DNA of 18,407 nt from Erythrobacter sp. (GCA_002695185.1 NZOF01000205.1:1-18407), one strand, 5' to 3'; shown: positions 1-7,430, counted from the first letter of the stretch. Numbers and translations: made by a program. Notes: generated by a model from the sequence alone, not told the origin.

Positions 1-32
1 TGCGCGGATTGCGTATGCAATAACGCCACCGA

Positions 33-107
33 TGGTGACCCGTACGGGAATCGAACCCGTGTTTCAGCCGTGAAAGGGCCGCGTCCTAACCGCTAGACGA
101 ACGGGCC
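33..107 (-). tRNA. tRNA-Glu (anticodon UUC)
   Basis: Read on the minus strand, the 75-nt segment folds as a tRNA. The acceptor arms GGCCCGT and ACGGGTC pair with one G-U, the T-loop is GGTTCGATTCC, the D-arm carries TAGCGGTTAGGA, and the anticodon loop is CCTTTCACG with anticodon TTC. The CCA end is encoded. It decodes GAA/GAG as glutamate and also supplies glutamyl-tRNA for tetrapyrrole synthesis in alphaproteobacteria lacking other routes only in general family terms. It lies downstream of recJ on the same strand but has its own promoter candidate. A small ACCCC-TTGC-GGGGT hairpin (110-123) sits in the presumed 5' leader. Confidence 0.96.
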
Positions 108-139
108 ACACCCCTTGCGGGGTCGGTGGCGTGGCGGCG

Positions 140-168
140 CAATTAGGCGTGCCTGAGAAAACCGTCAA
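140..168 (-). promoter_or_regulatory. sigma70-type promoter for tRNA-Glu
   Basis: On the minus strand a TTGACG box (168-163) is followed by exactly 17 nt and then TAATTG (145-140). Downstream is a GC-rich stretch, the discriminator composition typical of stable RNA promoters. The predicted start is roughly 25 nt before the mature tRNA 5' end. The site lies between the recJ stop and the tRNA, so the tRNA need not depend on recJ transcription. Confidence 0.6.
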
Positions 169-191
169 CCCACAATCGGGCGTCTTTTCCA

Positions 192-1976
192 TCAATCTGC
201 AAAAGCAGCGTCTTCCAGATGGAGTTCTGCCTGCGGACGGCTACCCCAATCGTCGATCTTCACTCTGCCAGCGAGCCAAAGGCGGCGCCCGCGCGAAGCA
301 TGAAGCAAGGTCTGGCCCATCTCGCTTTCAGCAGCACGGAACGCGATTCCCTTGAAACTTCTGCCATCGTCGCCGCTGGCGATAAGGCGCACGTGATCTG
401 TGCCCACTATGTCGCATTTGACCAATCGAACTGGGCCGACTGCCACACGAGGCCCAGGCCAGCCGACACCATAGGGTCCACCGGCTTCCAAGGCATCGAC
501 CAGTTCAGGAGTCAGCCCCCCGGGAGCGACGGCTAGATCCAGCAGCATTTCGCGATTCTCCCCAGCTCGCGAGACGGCCTCTTCCAGATGAGCATCAATC
601 CAGTCGGTAAATCCTTCGAGTTTGTCTTCGGCCACGGTAAGCCCGGCGGCCATGGCATGACCTCCACCCTTGACCAGCAGGCCTTCTTCGCGCGCACGAA
701 TGATCGCAGCACCAAGGTCAACTCCCGGAATCGAACGTCCCGAACCTTTGCCTTCGCCGTTGTCATCCAGTGCAATCACAAGGGAGGGTTTGCCGGTCTT
801 CTCCTTGATCCTGCCAGCTACGATCCCGATCACTCCGGGGTGCCAGCCACGCGCGAAGACCACATGGACAGCGCGATTATGCTGCGCGGCGATCTGGGCT
901 TCGGCCTCCTGCTGCACATTTGCCTCGATGATGCGACGATCTTCGTTCAACGATGAAAGCTGAGCCGCTATCTGCCGGGCTTCTTCCGGATCCTGTGTGG
1001 TTAGCAGCCGCACGCCCAGCGTCGATTCACCCACCCGCCCGCCGGCGTTGATGCGCGGTCCGAGAGCAAAACCGAGATCGGAACAGGCAGGCGCGCGCTT
1101 GAGCCGGCTTGCATCGATCAGCGCGGCCATGCCGATATTGTCGCGCCGAGCCATAATCTTCAGCCCTTGCGCTACAAACGCGCGATTGAGCCCGTGCAGC
1201 GCCGCAACGTCAGCGACAGTTCCCAGCGCCACCACGTCGAGCAACGCCATAAGGTCCGGTTCCTTGCGGTCCTCGAAATAGCCTTGCTTTCGCAGCGTGC
1301 GGACCAAAGCGATGGCGAGGAGGAAAGCGACACCGACCGCAGCCAGATGACCATGAGATGCAGCCAGGTCGTTTTCGTCCAGGCGATTGGGGTTCACCAG
1401 CGCAGCAGCACGCGGCAGTTCAGGCGAACACTTGTGGTGATCGACCACGATCACATCGACCCCGGCGTCGCTCGCCATGGCGAGCGCCTCATGGGCCATG
1501 GCGCCGCAGTCGACCGTCACAATCAGACTCGACCCGGCTTCGGCCAGTTTTACCAGGGCCTCTCCCGAAGGACCGTAACCTTCGAGCAGCCGGTCCGGGA
1601 TGTAATAGTCGGCATCGACGCCGAGATCGCGCAACAGGCGGATCAAGAGCGCCGAACTGGTTGCACCGTCTACGTCATAATCGCCGTATATCGTGATGCG
1701 TTCGCGACCTAAGACCGACTGTGCGATGCGATCGGCGGCTGCGTCCATATCCCTGAATTCTGAAGGGTCGGGCAGGAATTCGCGCAATGTGGGCGACAGG
1801 TGACGCAGCACATCATCGGCAGCAACGCCACGGGCGAGGAGGATCTGGCGCACGATCGCCTCGCCATCGCCGAAGTGGCCCTGGCCCAGGTCCATATTGC
1901 CGCCCCGCCAGCGCCAGGCGCGGCCGGTGAGGGATTGGGAAACGCCGAAAACCTTGGGGAGGGCAGTGGTGGCCAT
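192..1976 (-). CDS. recJ: Single-stranded-DNA-specific exonuclease RecJ
   Basis: RecJ degrades single-stranded DNA 5' to 3' with Mn2+ or Mg2+ in RecFOR recombination, base excision and mismatch repair, in the cytoplasm. The protein shows the DHH-superfamily motifs in order: DYDVDG at about residues 99-104, VDCG near 155-158, DHH at 179-181 with NPN near 195-197. The DHHA1 nucleic-acid-binding domain has GSGRS (about 411) and GGGHAMAAG (about 437-445). A C-terminal OB-type domain follows. The length of about 594 residues fits the family (E. coli 577). I chose the Met at 1976 (MATTALPKVFGV) because the family normally begins shortly before this motif. An in-frame ATG at 1988 adds four residues. 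The gene is divergent from the flavodoxin-like gene across 83 bp. Confidence 0.96.
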   Translation of the reverse strand: MATTALPKVFGVSQSLTGRAWRWRGGNMDLGQGHFGDGEAIVRQILLARGVAADDVLRHLSPTLREFLPDPSEFRDMDAAADRIAQSVLGRERITIYGDYDVDGATSSALLIRLLRDLGVDADYYIPDRLLEGYGPSGEALVKLAEAGSSLIVTVDCGAMAHEALAMASDAGVDVIVVDHHKCSPELPRAAALVNPNRLDENDLAASHGHLAAVGVAFLLAIALVRTLRKQGYFEDRKEPDLMALLDVVALGTVADVAALHGLNRAFVAQGLKIMARRDNIGMAALIDASRLKRAPACSDLGFALGPRINAGGRVGESTLGVRLLTTQDPEEARQIAAQLSSLNEDRRIIEANVQQEAEAQIAAQHNRAVHVVFARGWHPGVIGIVAGRIKEKTGKPSLVIALDDNGEGKGSGRSIPGVDLGAAIIRAREEGLLVKGGGHAMAAGLTVAEDKLEGFTDWIDAHLEEAVSRAGENREMLLDLAVAPGGLTPELVDALEAGGPYGVGWPGPRVAVGPVRLVKCDIVGTDHVRLIASGDDGRSFKGIAFRAAESEMGQTLLHASRGRRLWLAGRVKIDDWGSRPQAELHLEDAAFAD

Positions 1977-2059
1977 GATGTGGTACATACTCTCTTGCGC
2001 GCTGGCACGGCAACCGTACCTGCGTTGACAATCGACAGCGGTGCCCCGACCCTGCGTTC

Positions 2060-2545
2060 ATGACAGACGGACATCTGCTGATCGCGTGGCACGGGCGCAC
2101 CGGCACCAGCGAAGCGCTTGCGGCGAGCGCTGCCGAAGGTGCCGCCGCCAACGGCTCTCTGCTTCCCGCCGCAGATGTCACGCCCGATGACCTGCTGGCA
2201 GCGGGAGGCTATCTGTTCGTCTGCCCCGAGAACCTCGCCAGCATGAGCGGCGAGATGAAGGAGATGTTCGACCGCTGCTATTACCCGGTTCTGGGCAAGC
2301 TCAACGGCAGGCCCTTCGCCACCATCATCGCTGCCGGAAGCGACGGCGAGGGCGCCCAGCGGCAGATCGACCGGATCGCCAAGGGCTGGCGGCTGAAGCG
2401 CGTGGCGGAGCCGTGGATCGTCAACACCGCGGCGCAGTCTCCCGAGGCAATCCTCGCTGCCAAGACGCTGGAACCCGCCACACTGCAGACCGCCCGCGAC
2501 ATGGGCGAGGCACTGGGCGAAGCCGTTACCTCGGGAATGCTTTGA
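2060..2545 (+). CDS. Flavodoxin-like / NAD(P)H-dependent FMN-binding family protein
   Basis: This 161-residue cytosolic protein has a flavodoxin-fold N-terminus: a beta strand (HLLIAWHG), then a phosphate-binding loop GRTGTSEALA (about residues 12-21). A second conserved loop, CPENLASMSGEMKEMFDR (about 55-72), matches the FMN-ring-contacting segment of NAD(P)H-dependent FMN reductase and flavodoxin families. The expected role is binding FMN and transferring electrons; the partner is not evident from context. It has no cofactor motif that separates flavodoxin from a quinone or azo reductase. The ATG at 2060 is the only start consistent with the first strand. It is divergent from recJ, and its stop lies within a hairpin shared with the convergent nitronate monooxygenase gene. 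Confidence 0.8.
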   Translation: MTDGHLLIAWHGRTGTSEALAASAAEGAAANGSLLPAADVTPDDLLAAGGYLFVCPENLASMSGEMKEMFDRCYYPVLGKLNGRPFATIIAAGSDGEGAQRQIDRIAKGWRLKRVAEPWIVNTAAQSPEAILAAKTLEPATLQTARDMGEALGEAVTSGML

Positions 2546-2568
2546 CCGCCCGGCCCGACTAGGCGGTC
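2544..2568. terminator. Bidirectional terminator-like hairpin between convergent genes
   Basis: GACCGCC (2544-2550) pairs perfectly with GGCGGTC (2562-2568) across an 11-nt loop. The stem overlaps the TGA of the flavodoxin-like gene, and the TAG of the nitronate monooxygenase gene lies in the loop. There are no good T-tracts on either side, so termination may be weak or factor-assisted. The position between convergent stops only 13 bp apart is the main support. Confidence 0.45.
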
Positions 2569-3527
2569 CTTGACGCCAGAGCGTCCTTCGCCGCTTGGTA
2601 TTCCCTTTCAAGCCGCGCAACTGTGTCTTCCACCGGGCCGAGGCTCTTGACCGTGCCGATTCCCTGGCCCGAACCCCAGATGTCCTTCCACGCCTTGACC
2701 TTGGCGTTGCCGCCGCTGCCGAAGTTCATCTTGCTGGGATCGCTTTCCGGCAGGTTCTCGGGGTCGAGGCCGGCTTTCTCGATGCTGGAACGCAGGTAGT
2801 TGCCGTGCACGCCGGTGAAGAGGTTGGAATAGACGATACCATCTGCGCTGCCATCGACGATGCCCTGCTTGTAGCTGTCTTCGGCATTGGCTTCGTCGGT
2901 CGCGATCCAGGGGGAGCCGATATAGGCGAAATCCGCGCCCAGCGCCTGCGCACCAAGGATCGAGCGGCCGTGGGCGATGGAGCCTGACAGCGCCACCAGC
3001 CCATCGAACCATTCGCGGATTTCCTGCATCAGGGCGAAGGGGCTGAGCGTGCCGGCATGCCCGCCTGCGCCGGCGGCAACGGGGATGAGGCCGTCCGCGC
3101 CTTTCTCGATCGCCTTATGGGCAAAGCGGTTGTTGATCACATCATGCAGCGTGATGCCGCCCCAGCCGCGCACGGCCTGGAAGATCTCTTCCCGCGCGCC
3201 CAGCGAGGTGATGACCAGCGGCACCTGCCACTTTGCGCATGTGGCCATGTCGGCTTCGACCCGGTCGTTGGAGCGGTGGACGATCTGGTTGACCGCAAAA
3301 GGCGCCGCCGGGCGATCGGGATTGTCGCGATTATGCGCCGCCAGTTCCTCGGTAATCTGGTGCAGCCATTCGTCGAGCTGGCTCTGCGGCCGGGCATTGA
3401 GCGCCGGGAAGCTGCCGACGATACCCGCCTTGCACTGTGCGATGACCAGTTCGGGGCCGGAGACGATGAACAGCGGCGAGCCGATGACGGGGATACGCAG
3501 TTTGTCGAAGGGGGCGGGCAGGGTCAT
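2559..3527 (-). CDS. Nitronate monooxygenase (2-nitropropane dioxygenase family)
   Basis: This is an FMN-dependent TIM-barrel enzyme of 322 residues. Nitronate monooxygenases oxidise alkyl nitronates such as propionate 3-nitronate to carbonyl compounds and nitrite. Family marks are the N-terminal strand IPVIGSPLFIVSGPELV (12-28), the AGGHAGTLSPF segment (154-164) with the candidate catalytic His157, and the FMN phosphate-binding region around GSIAHGRSILGAQALGAD (182-199) followed by AYIGSPW. Members of this family often carry over-general names, and the physiological substrate cannot be told from sequence. The start at 3527 gives the usual N-terminus. A palindromic operator candidate lies 63 bp upstream, suggesting specific regulation, possibly linked to acyl-CoA or branched-chain catabolism. 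Confidence 0.9.
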   Translation of the reverse strand: MTLPAPFDKLRIPVIGSPLFIVSGPELVIAQCKAGIVGSFPALNARPQSQLDEWLHQITEELAAHNRDNPDRPAAPFAVNQIVHRSNDRVEADMATCAKWQVPLVITSLGAREEIFQAVRGWGGITLHDVINNRFAHKAIEKGADGLIPVAAGAGGHAGTLSPFALMQEIREWFDGLVALSGSIAHGRSILGAQALGADFAYIGSPWIATDEANAEDSYKQGIVDGSADGIVYSNLFTGVHGNYLRSSIEKAGLDPENLPESDPSKMNFGSGGNAKVKAWKDIWGSGQGIGTVKSLGPVEDTVARLEREYQAAKDALASRTA

Positions 3528-3818
3528 TCGGTCAGGTTCCTCTTCCAGTTGGCGCAGTGCGTATTGCGTGCCATCGCGCTTGTCGAGCGTGACGTTACGT
3601 AAACGTCAAGCAGGGTCGGCACCGTTCTGGCCGCCAAAGGCAAATCCTACAGGATGGAGCACATGGAGCACGGTCCACGGCGAAAAAACGCCTGGCGTGC
3701 ACGGGCGCAGAATTCTGCGGGGCGAAGGGGTGAAAAGCTGCTCCATCGGAGCCCTGCTATCAAGCGGCCCGAATGTAGGAAAGGGGGTAAGCTGGAGGCA
3801 ACCCAGCCTTGCCGATGC
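3528..3818. other. Non-coding gap between leuA and the nitronate monooxygenase gene
   Basis: These 291 bp contain no convincing gene. They hold the operator candidate (3590-3608), a perfect tandem ATGGAGCAC duplication (3654-3662 and 3663-3671), and a run of six T on the minus strand at 3688-3683. That run is preceded by a weak 4-bp hairpin (3688-3698), which could contribute to leuA termination. There is also a perfect 14-bp palindrome, CGCAGAATTCTGCG (3706-3719). Open frames here continue into antisense frames of leuA and are not credible. Confidence 0.6.
3590..3608. promoter_or_regulatory. Palindromic operator candidate upstream of the nitronate monooxygenase gene
   Basis: TGACGTT (3590-3596) and AACGTCA (3602-3608) form a perfect 7-bp inverted repeat around ACGTA. 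Read in the direction of the downstream gene the element is TTGACGTTTACGTAACGTCA. Such TTGACGT-type palindromes resemble, from memory, operators of MerR-type (LiuR-like) regulators of acyl-CoA and branched-chain catabolism genes in Proteobacteria. That assignment is inference; the symmetry is directly visible. It lies 63 bp before the start codon, and no regulator gene is adjacent. Confidence 0.5.
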
Positions 3819-5510
3819 TTAGCCAGCAGGTGCTTTCAAAGCCGCCGAATTGGCCGCCGACAGCACGGCGCGCACGCTGGCCGTGGCGATGTCTTCATCG
3901 ATGCCCACACCCCAGATCGTCCGCCCATCCGGTGTACGGCATTCGAGATAGGCCGCGGCACGGCTGTCACGCCCGGTGGTAAGCGCATGTTCGGTATAAT
4001 CGACGACTTCGAGGCTCAGCCCGAAAGCATCTTCGATCGTGGCGAGCACGGAGGAGATAAGGCCGTTGCCGCGTCCCGATACCGTCTGCTCCTGTCCCTC
4101 CACCTCGATCGTTCCGCTGAACAGGCGCGTGCCATCCGTGGCGCGGCGTTCTTCGTAATCGACCAGCTGGAAATGCTTCGGCGCGGTCTGGACGTGATAG
4201 GCCTGCTTGAAACTTTCCCAAATGTCGTCCGCCGTGAGCTCGCGGCTCACTTCGTCGGCCACGCGCTGCACGTGCGGGCTGAAATCGGCCTGCATTTTCT
4301 TGGGCAGCTTGAGGCCCTGCGTCTGTTCGAGAATCCAGGCAAAGCCGCCTTTGCCGGACTGAGAATTGACGCGGATGACCGCTTCATAGCTGCGCCCCAG
4401 ATCGGCGGGGTCGATGGGCAGATAGGGAACGCGCCAGTGCGGATCGTTTTGCACTTGATGCGCCGCGAAGCCTTTCTTGATCGCATCCTGATGGCTGCCG
4501 GAAAAGGCCGTATAGACCAGTTCCCCGCCATAGGGGTGGCGTTGGTGCACCGGCAGTTCATTGCAATATTCCACCGTCTCGATCACGCGGTCGATATCGG
4601 AGAAGTCCAGTTTCGGATCGACGCCCTGCGTGTACATGTTCAGCGCCATGGTCACGAGGCAGCAATTGCCCGTCCTTTCGCCATTGCCGAACAGGCAGCC
4701 TTCCACGCGGTCCGCGCCCGCCATCAGCGCCAGTTCCGCGGCAGCCACGCCGGTGCCGCGATCGTTATGGGTATGCAGGCTGATCACCGCGCTATCCCGG
4801 TTCGGCAGGTTGCGAATGAAATATTCGACCTGGTCGGCATAGATATTGGGCGTGGCCGCTTCGACCGTGGCGGGCAGGTTCAGGATGATCGGATCTTCGG
4901 GCGTGGGGGCGAGCACTTCCATCACCGCCTCGCAAACCTCGAGGCTGAAATCGAGTTCCGCGGTGGAGAAGGTTTCCGGGCTATACTGGAAATGCCAGTC
5001 GGTATTCGGCTGCTTGCCAGCTTCGTCACGCATGACCTTGGCGCCCTTGACCGCAATATCGCGCACCTGATCCTTGCTCATGCCGAAGACCACTTCGCGC
5101 CAGGCGGGGCTGACGGCATTGTAGAGATGGACGATGGCGGCACGTGCGCCGGTCAGGCTGGCGAAGCTGGTGCGGATCAGGTCTTCGCGGCTTTGGGTGA
5201 GCACCTGCACCAGCACATCGTCCGGGATGCGGCCCGATTGGACGAGGCCCGAGATGAAATCGAATTCCGTGGCGCCTGCGCTGGGGAAGCCGACTTCGAT
5301 TTCCTTCACGCCCACATCCACCAGCAGATCGAAGAAGCGGTTCTTCTTATGCGCATCCATCGGATCGACGATGGCCTGATTGCCATCACGCAGATCGGTC
5401 GACAGCCAGCGGGGCGGGGCGGTGATCGTGCGCGCGGGCCATTGCCGATCGGTCAGCGGCACTTGCGGGAAGGGCGAATATTTGACGCTCGGATTGGGGA
5501 GCATGGGCAT
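3819..5510 (-). CDS. leuA: 2-isopropylmalate synthase (long, LeuA type 2)
   Basis: LeuA condenses acetyl-CoA with 2-oxoisovalerate to 2-isopropylmalate, the committed step of leucine synthesis. From the Met at 5510 the protein is 563 residues, the size of the long bacterial/fungal-type LeuA. The HMGL-like TIM barrel shows STDLRDGNQ (37-45), the metal-binding HTHND (246-250) and GNGERTGN (275-282). A C-terminal LeuA allosteric domain, expected to bind leucine, ends in VRAVLSAANSAAL. I chose the start MPMLPNPSVKYSPF because this is where family similarity begins; a second ATG lies two codons later. The frame stays open to a GTG at 5585, but that stretch is a structured leader. The leader peptide and alternative pairings upstream suggest leucine-responsive attenuation. 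Confidence 0.96.
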   Translation of the reverse strand: MPMLPNPSVKYSPFPQVPLTDRQWPARTITAPPRWLSTDLRDGNQAIVDPMDAHKKNRFFDLLVDVGVKEIEVGFPSAGATEFDFISGLVQSGRIPDDVLVQVLTQSREDLIRTSFASLTGARAAIVHLYNAVSPAWREVVFGMSKDQVRDIAVKGAKVMRDEAGKQPNTDWHFQYSPETFSTAELDFSLEVCEAVMEVLAPTPEDPIILNLPATVEAATPNIYADQVEYFIRNLPNRDSAVISLHTHNDRGTGVAAAELALMAGADRVEGCLFGNGERTGNCCLVTMALNMYTQGVDPKLDFSDIDRVIETVEYCNELPVHQRHPYGGELVYTAFSGSHQDAIKKGFAAHQVQNDPHWRVPYLPIDPADLGRSYEAVIRVNSQSGKGGFAWILEQTQGLKLPKKMQADFSPHVQRVADEVSRELTADDIWESFKQAYHVQTAPKHFQLVDYEERRATDGTRLFSGTIEVEGQEQTVSGRGNGLISSVLATIEDAFGLSLEVVDYTEHALTTGRDSRAAAYLECRTPDGRTIWGVGIDEDIATASVRAVLSAANSAALKAPAG

Positions 5511-5549
5511 CGGGAGGTACTCGTGTCGGTTATTACTGCGGTCTGTTCG

Positions 5550-5602
5550 GCCCTTGGGTGCGCGGCGCACCCTTTTGGCACGCACAGGTCACGCCCAAGG
5601 GC
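5550..5602 (-). promoter_or_regulatory. leuA leader with mutually exclusive RNA pairings (attenuator candidate)
   Basis: In the minus-strand transcript, GGGTGCG (5572-5566) can pair with CGCACCC (5562-5556) around a 3-nt loop. Alternatively GCCCTTGGG (5602-5594), in the last codons of the leader peptide, pairs over 9 bp with CCCAAGGGC (5558-5550). The two share CCC at 5558-5556 and cannot form together. A ribosome stalled on the upstream Leu codons would leave 5602-5594 free; one finishing the peptide would cover it. This is the logic of attenuation. The hairpin has no U-tract, so a standard intrinsic terminator is not shown, and control could instead be Rho-dependent or translational. Confidence 0.5.
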
Positions 5603-5648
5603 GGCTAAGTCGCAGAATTAGTCCGATACGGTTCATGCGTCGCTGCAT
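5589..5648 (-). CDS. Putative leuA leader peptide (19 aa, Leu/Ile cluster)
   Basis: A short ORF lies between lldD and leuA, reading MQRRMNRIGLILRLSRPWA then TGA. Three Leu codons (CTA, CTG, CTT) and two Ile codons fall within eight residues. CTA and CTT are expected to be infrequent in a GC-rich genome. A GGAGG sits at 5665-5661, 12 nt before the first ATG, a long but possible spacing; an internal ATG at 5636 is an alternative start. The stop lies 78 nt before the leuA ATG, and the last codons can pair with downstream leader RNA. Its presumed role is sensing charged leucyl-tRNA, not making a functional protein. I have no homology evidence. Confidence 0.55.
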   Translation of the reverse strand: MQRRMNRIGLILRLSRPWA

Positions 5649-5687
5649 TGCGTATTATTGCCTCCGGTTCAACCGTTAGTTTTCGAA

Positions 5688-5718
5688 ATTATCGAAATCT
5701 GAGCCGGTCGCGGTTCAA
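5688..5718 (-). promoter_or_regulatory. Tentative leuA promoter
   Basis: Minus strand: TTGAAC (5718-5713), a 19-nt spacer, and a good -10 box GATAAT (5693-5688) overlapping the lldD stop codon. The predicted start would precede the GGAGG and leader peptide, as attenuation requires. The spacer is longer than ideal. A second AT-rich hexamer TAATAC (5657-5652) lacks a matching -35 and would start transcription at the leader ATG. Confidence 0.3.
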
Positions 5719-6837
5719 TTGTTGCACGCAGGTAATGCCCATAAGCCGCATGGCGCGTTCGATTTCTTCCTTCAGGATGGCCAGCGCACGCTCAACCCCA
5801 TCCTGCCCGGCTGCGGCGAGGGCATAGAGATAGAGCCGTCCGCCCGATGCAGCAGTGGCGCCCATGGCCATGCTTTTCATGACATGCGTCCCGCGCCTCA
5901 CGCCGCCGTCGAGAATGATCTCGATCTCGCCGCCGACTGCGTCGACGAGCTCTTCCAGCTGGTCGAAGGGCGCGCGGCTGCCGTCCAGCTGGCGCCCGCC
6001 ATGGTTTGATATCCAGATGGCGTCGGCTCCGATCTCCACCGCCCGGCGTGCGTCCGCAGCGCTCATCACGCCCTTGAGCGCGAATGTGCCGCCCCAGTCT
6101 TGCCTGATGCGGGCGGCGGTATCCCAATCCATGCCGGTGTCGAGCATGGTGTTGAAATAGTCCTGTATGCTCACTGCCTTGCCGCTGCCTTCGCTGACGT
6201 AGCCGTCGAGATTGGGCAGGCGGAACTTCGGACCGAAGACATAATCCAGCGTCCAGCGTGGGCGCGTGGCATAGCTCCACAGCGAACTGGCGGAAAAGCG
6301 GGGCGGGGTGGTGAAGCCCGAACGCAGGCACCGCTCGCGCTTGCCCGAGACAATGGTGTCCACCGTCAGCGCCAGCGCATCGAAGCGCGATGCCTTGCAG
6401 CGTTCGATCATGCTGGTGTTCAGCCCCTTGTCCTTGTGGACATAGAGCTGGAACAGCTTGGGCGCGGTGGTGAGCGCGGCGATTTCCTCGATCGAGTGTG
6501 TGGCGAGGCTGGAAATGCCGAACCAGACGCCGAATTTCGCCGCCGCTCGGGCCACTGCCTTCTCGCCATCGCGGTGGAAGGCCCGTTGCAATGCAGTGGG
6601 GCTGAGGACCAGTGGCAATTCGCTGCGCCGCCCCATGATCGTGCAGGCGGTATCGATCTTCTCCACGCCCGCCAGCACATCGGGCACCAGATCGACCTCG
6701 TCGAAGGCTGAGGTGTTGCGCGCCTTGGTCCGCTCGTCATCCGCAGCCCCGTCGATATAGTCGAACACCGGCCACGGCAGGCGCTGTTTCGCCAGCCGGC
6801 GGAAATCCTCGATATTATGGCAGTCGGACAGTCTCAC
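5689..6837 (-). CDS. lldD: FMN-dependent alpha-hydroxy-acid dehydrogenase, L-lactate dehydrogenase-like
   Basis: This 382-residue TIM-barrel enzyme oxidises (S)-2-hydroxy acids, most likely L-lactate to pyruvate, passing electrons to the respiratory chain or oxygen. Visible family residues are the substrate Tyr27 in FDYIDGAAD, FQLYV (129-133), LTVDT (157-161), Lys255, and the catalytic base His279 with Arg282 in SNHGGRQLDG. The FMN phosphate loop is LDGGVRRGTH (309-318). The next segment reads GATAASGGRLYLYAL, a subfamily variant of the common IGRP..YGL pattern. The start is GTG at 6837, overlapping the DUF4329 stop in GTGA, so translation is probably coupled. Lactate versus glycolate or mandelate cannot be separated with certainty. 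Confidence 0.88.
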   Translation of the reverse strand: MRLSDCHNIEDFRRLAKQRLPWPVFDYIDGAADDERTKARNTSAFDEVDLVPDVLAGVEKIDTACTIMGRRSELPLVLSPTALQRAFHRDGEKAVARAAAKFGVWFGISSLATHSIEEIAALTTAPKLFQLYVHKDKGLNTSMIERCKASRFDALALTVDTIVSGKRERCLRSGFTTPPRFSASSLWSYATRPRWTLDYVFGPKFRLPNLDGYVSEGSGKAVSIQDYFNTMLDTGMDWDTAARIRQDWGGTFALKGVMSAADARRAVEIGADAIWISNHGGRQLDGSRAPFDQLEELVDAVGGEIEIILDGGVRRGTHVMKSMAMGATAASGGRLYLYALAAAGQDGVERALAILKEEIERAMRLMGITCVQQLNRDRLRFR

Positions 6838-7430
6838 TCCGGCTGGGTGCCGTAGGCCCCGCGCGCTTGCAAGTCAGCGATGGTGTAGGTCGGGGCAAGG
6901 TGTTCTTTGGGCGCAGCGGCCTGGCGGCGATCCTGTGCGAGACAGCCTTCGCCGCATAGCTGGGTGGAAGTTTCTTCCTGCCAATCATTATACCAGATGC
7001 GCCCGCCCGGCGTGGCAACGAAACCGGCGATCCGCGCATCCACGTCGCTGGCAAGATCCTCCACCGAAGGCACTTCGCTGTCGTAGTCGAAATCATAGCC
7101 GCCATGGGTATGGAAGCTGGCGACGACGTGATTGCCCAGTGGCAGGCCCCAGTCGAATTCGCATTCCGCGCGCTTGCCTTCGTAGATTTCGGAGGTGTGC
7201 AGCTTGCCGGCTTCGTCTTCGTAGATGACGCCGCAATATTCCTGGTTTCGGGTGATCGACTGCTGTTGCAATCCTGCCAGCGTATCGCGGGCATAGCGCT
7301 GGATTTCCGCGAGGCTCGACTGCGGCTCGTAGGCGGGGGAGCGTTCGCGGGTAAGCTGGTTGAACACGATGACTGCAAAGGCCACAGCGCACACAATATA
7401 GATCACTCTGGTGCGGTGCTTTTCCCCCAT
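6834..7430 (-). CDS. DUF4329 family membrane-anchored protein with JAMM-like motif
   Basis: This protein of about 198 residues has one N-terminal hydrophobic segment (VIYIVCAVAFAVIVF, about residues 9-23), suggesting a signal anchor with the rest outside the cytoplasm. The body shows EYCGVIYEDEAGKL (about 64-77), then SFHTHGGYDFDYDSEVPS with SVED, then GFVATPGGRIWY. This matches the DUF4329 pattern as I know it. The HxH followed by SxxD resembles the zinc ligands of JAB1/MPN (JAMM) metallo-isopeptidases, although the spacer is 12 residues. The enzymatic role is inference. Two downstream cysteines (CGEGC) may form a disulfide. The start is the ATG at 7430; a GTG at 7436 is possible. No clear ribosome binding site is seen, and the start is inside an inverted repeat. 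It overlaps lldD by 4 nt. Confidence 0.72.
   Translation of the reverse strand: MGEKHRTRVIYIVCAVAFAVIVFNQLTRERSPAYEPQSSLAEIQRYARDTLAGLQQQSITRNQEYCGVIYEDEAGKLHTSEIYEGKRAECEFDWGLPLGNHVVASFHTHGGYDFDYDSEVPSVEDLASDVDARIAGFVATPGGRIWYNDWQEETSTQLCGEGCLAQDRRQAAAPKEHLAPTYTIADLQARGAYGTQPE

Noticed and set aside
2025..2053. Promoter for the flavodoxin-like gene (TTGACA at 2025-2030)
   Set aside because: The -35 is good, but the hexamer 17 nt later (GACCCT) is a poor -10 and the start would fall at the ATG; not enough to list.
2977..3822. 281-codon plus-strand open frame across the nitronate monooxygenase gene and the gap
   Set aside because: Mostly antisense to a clear enzyme gene; Ser/Arg-rich translation with no domain.
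5511..5585. GTG-initiated N-terminal extension of leuA
   Set aside because: The extra 25 residues are basic, precede the family N-terminus and fall on the structured leader; the ATG at 5510 is preferred.
3654..5621. 655-codon plus-strand open frame
   Set aside because: It is the antisense frame of leuA, whose motifs are unmistakable. Long antisense frames are common in GC-rich coding DNA, and this product has no recognisable domain.
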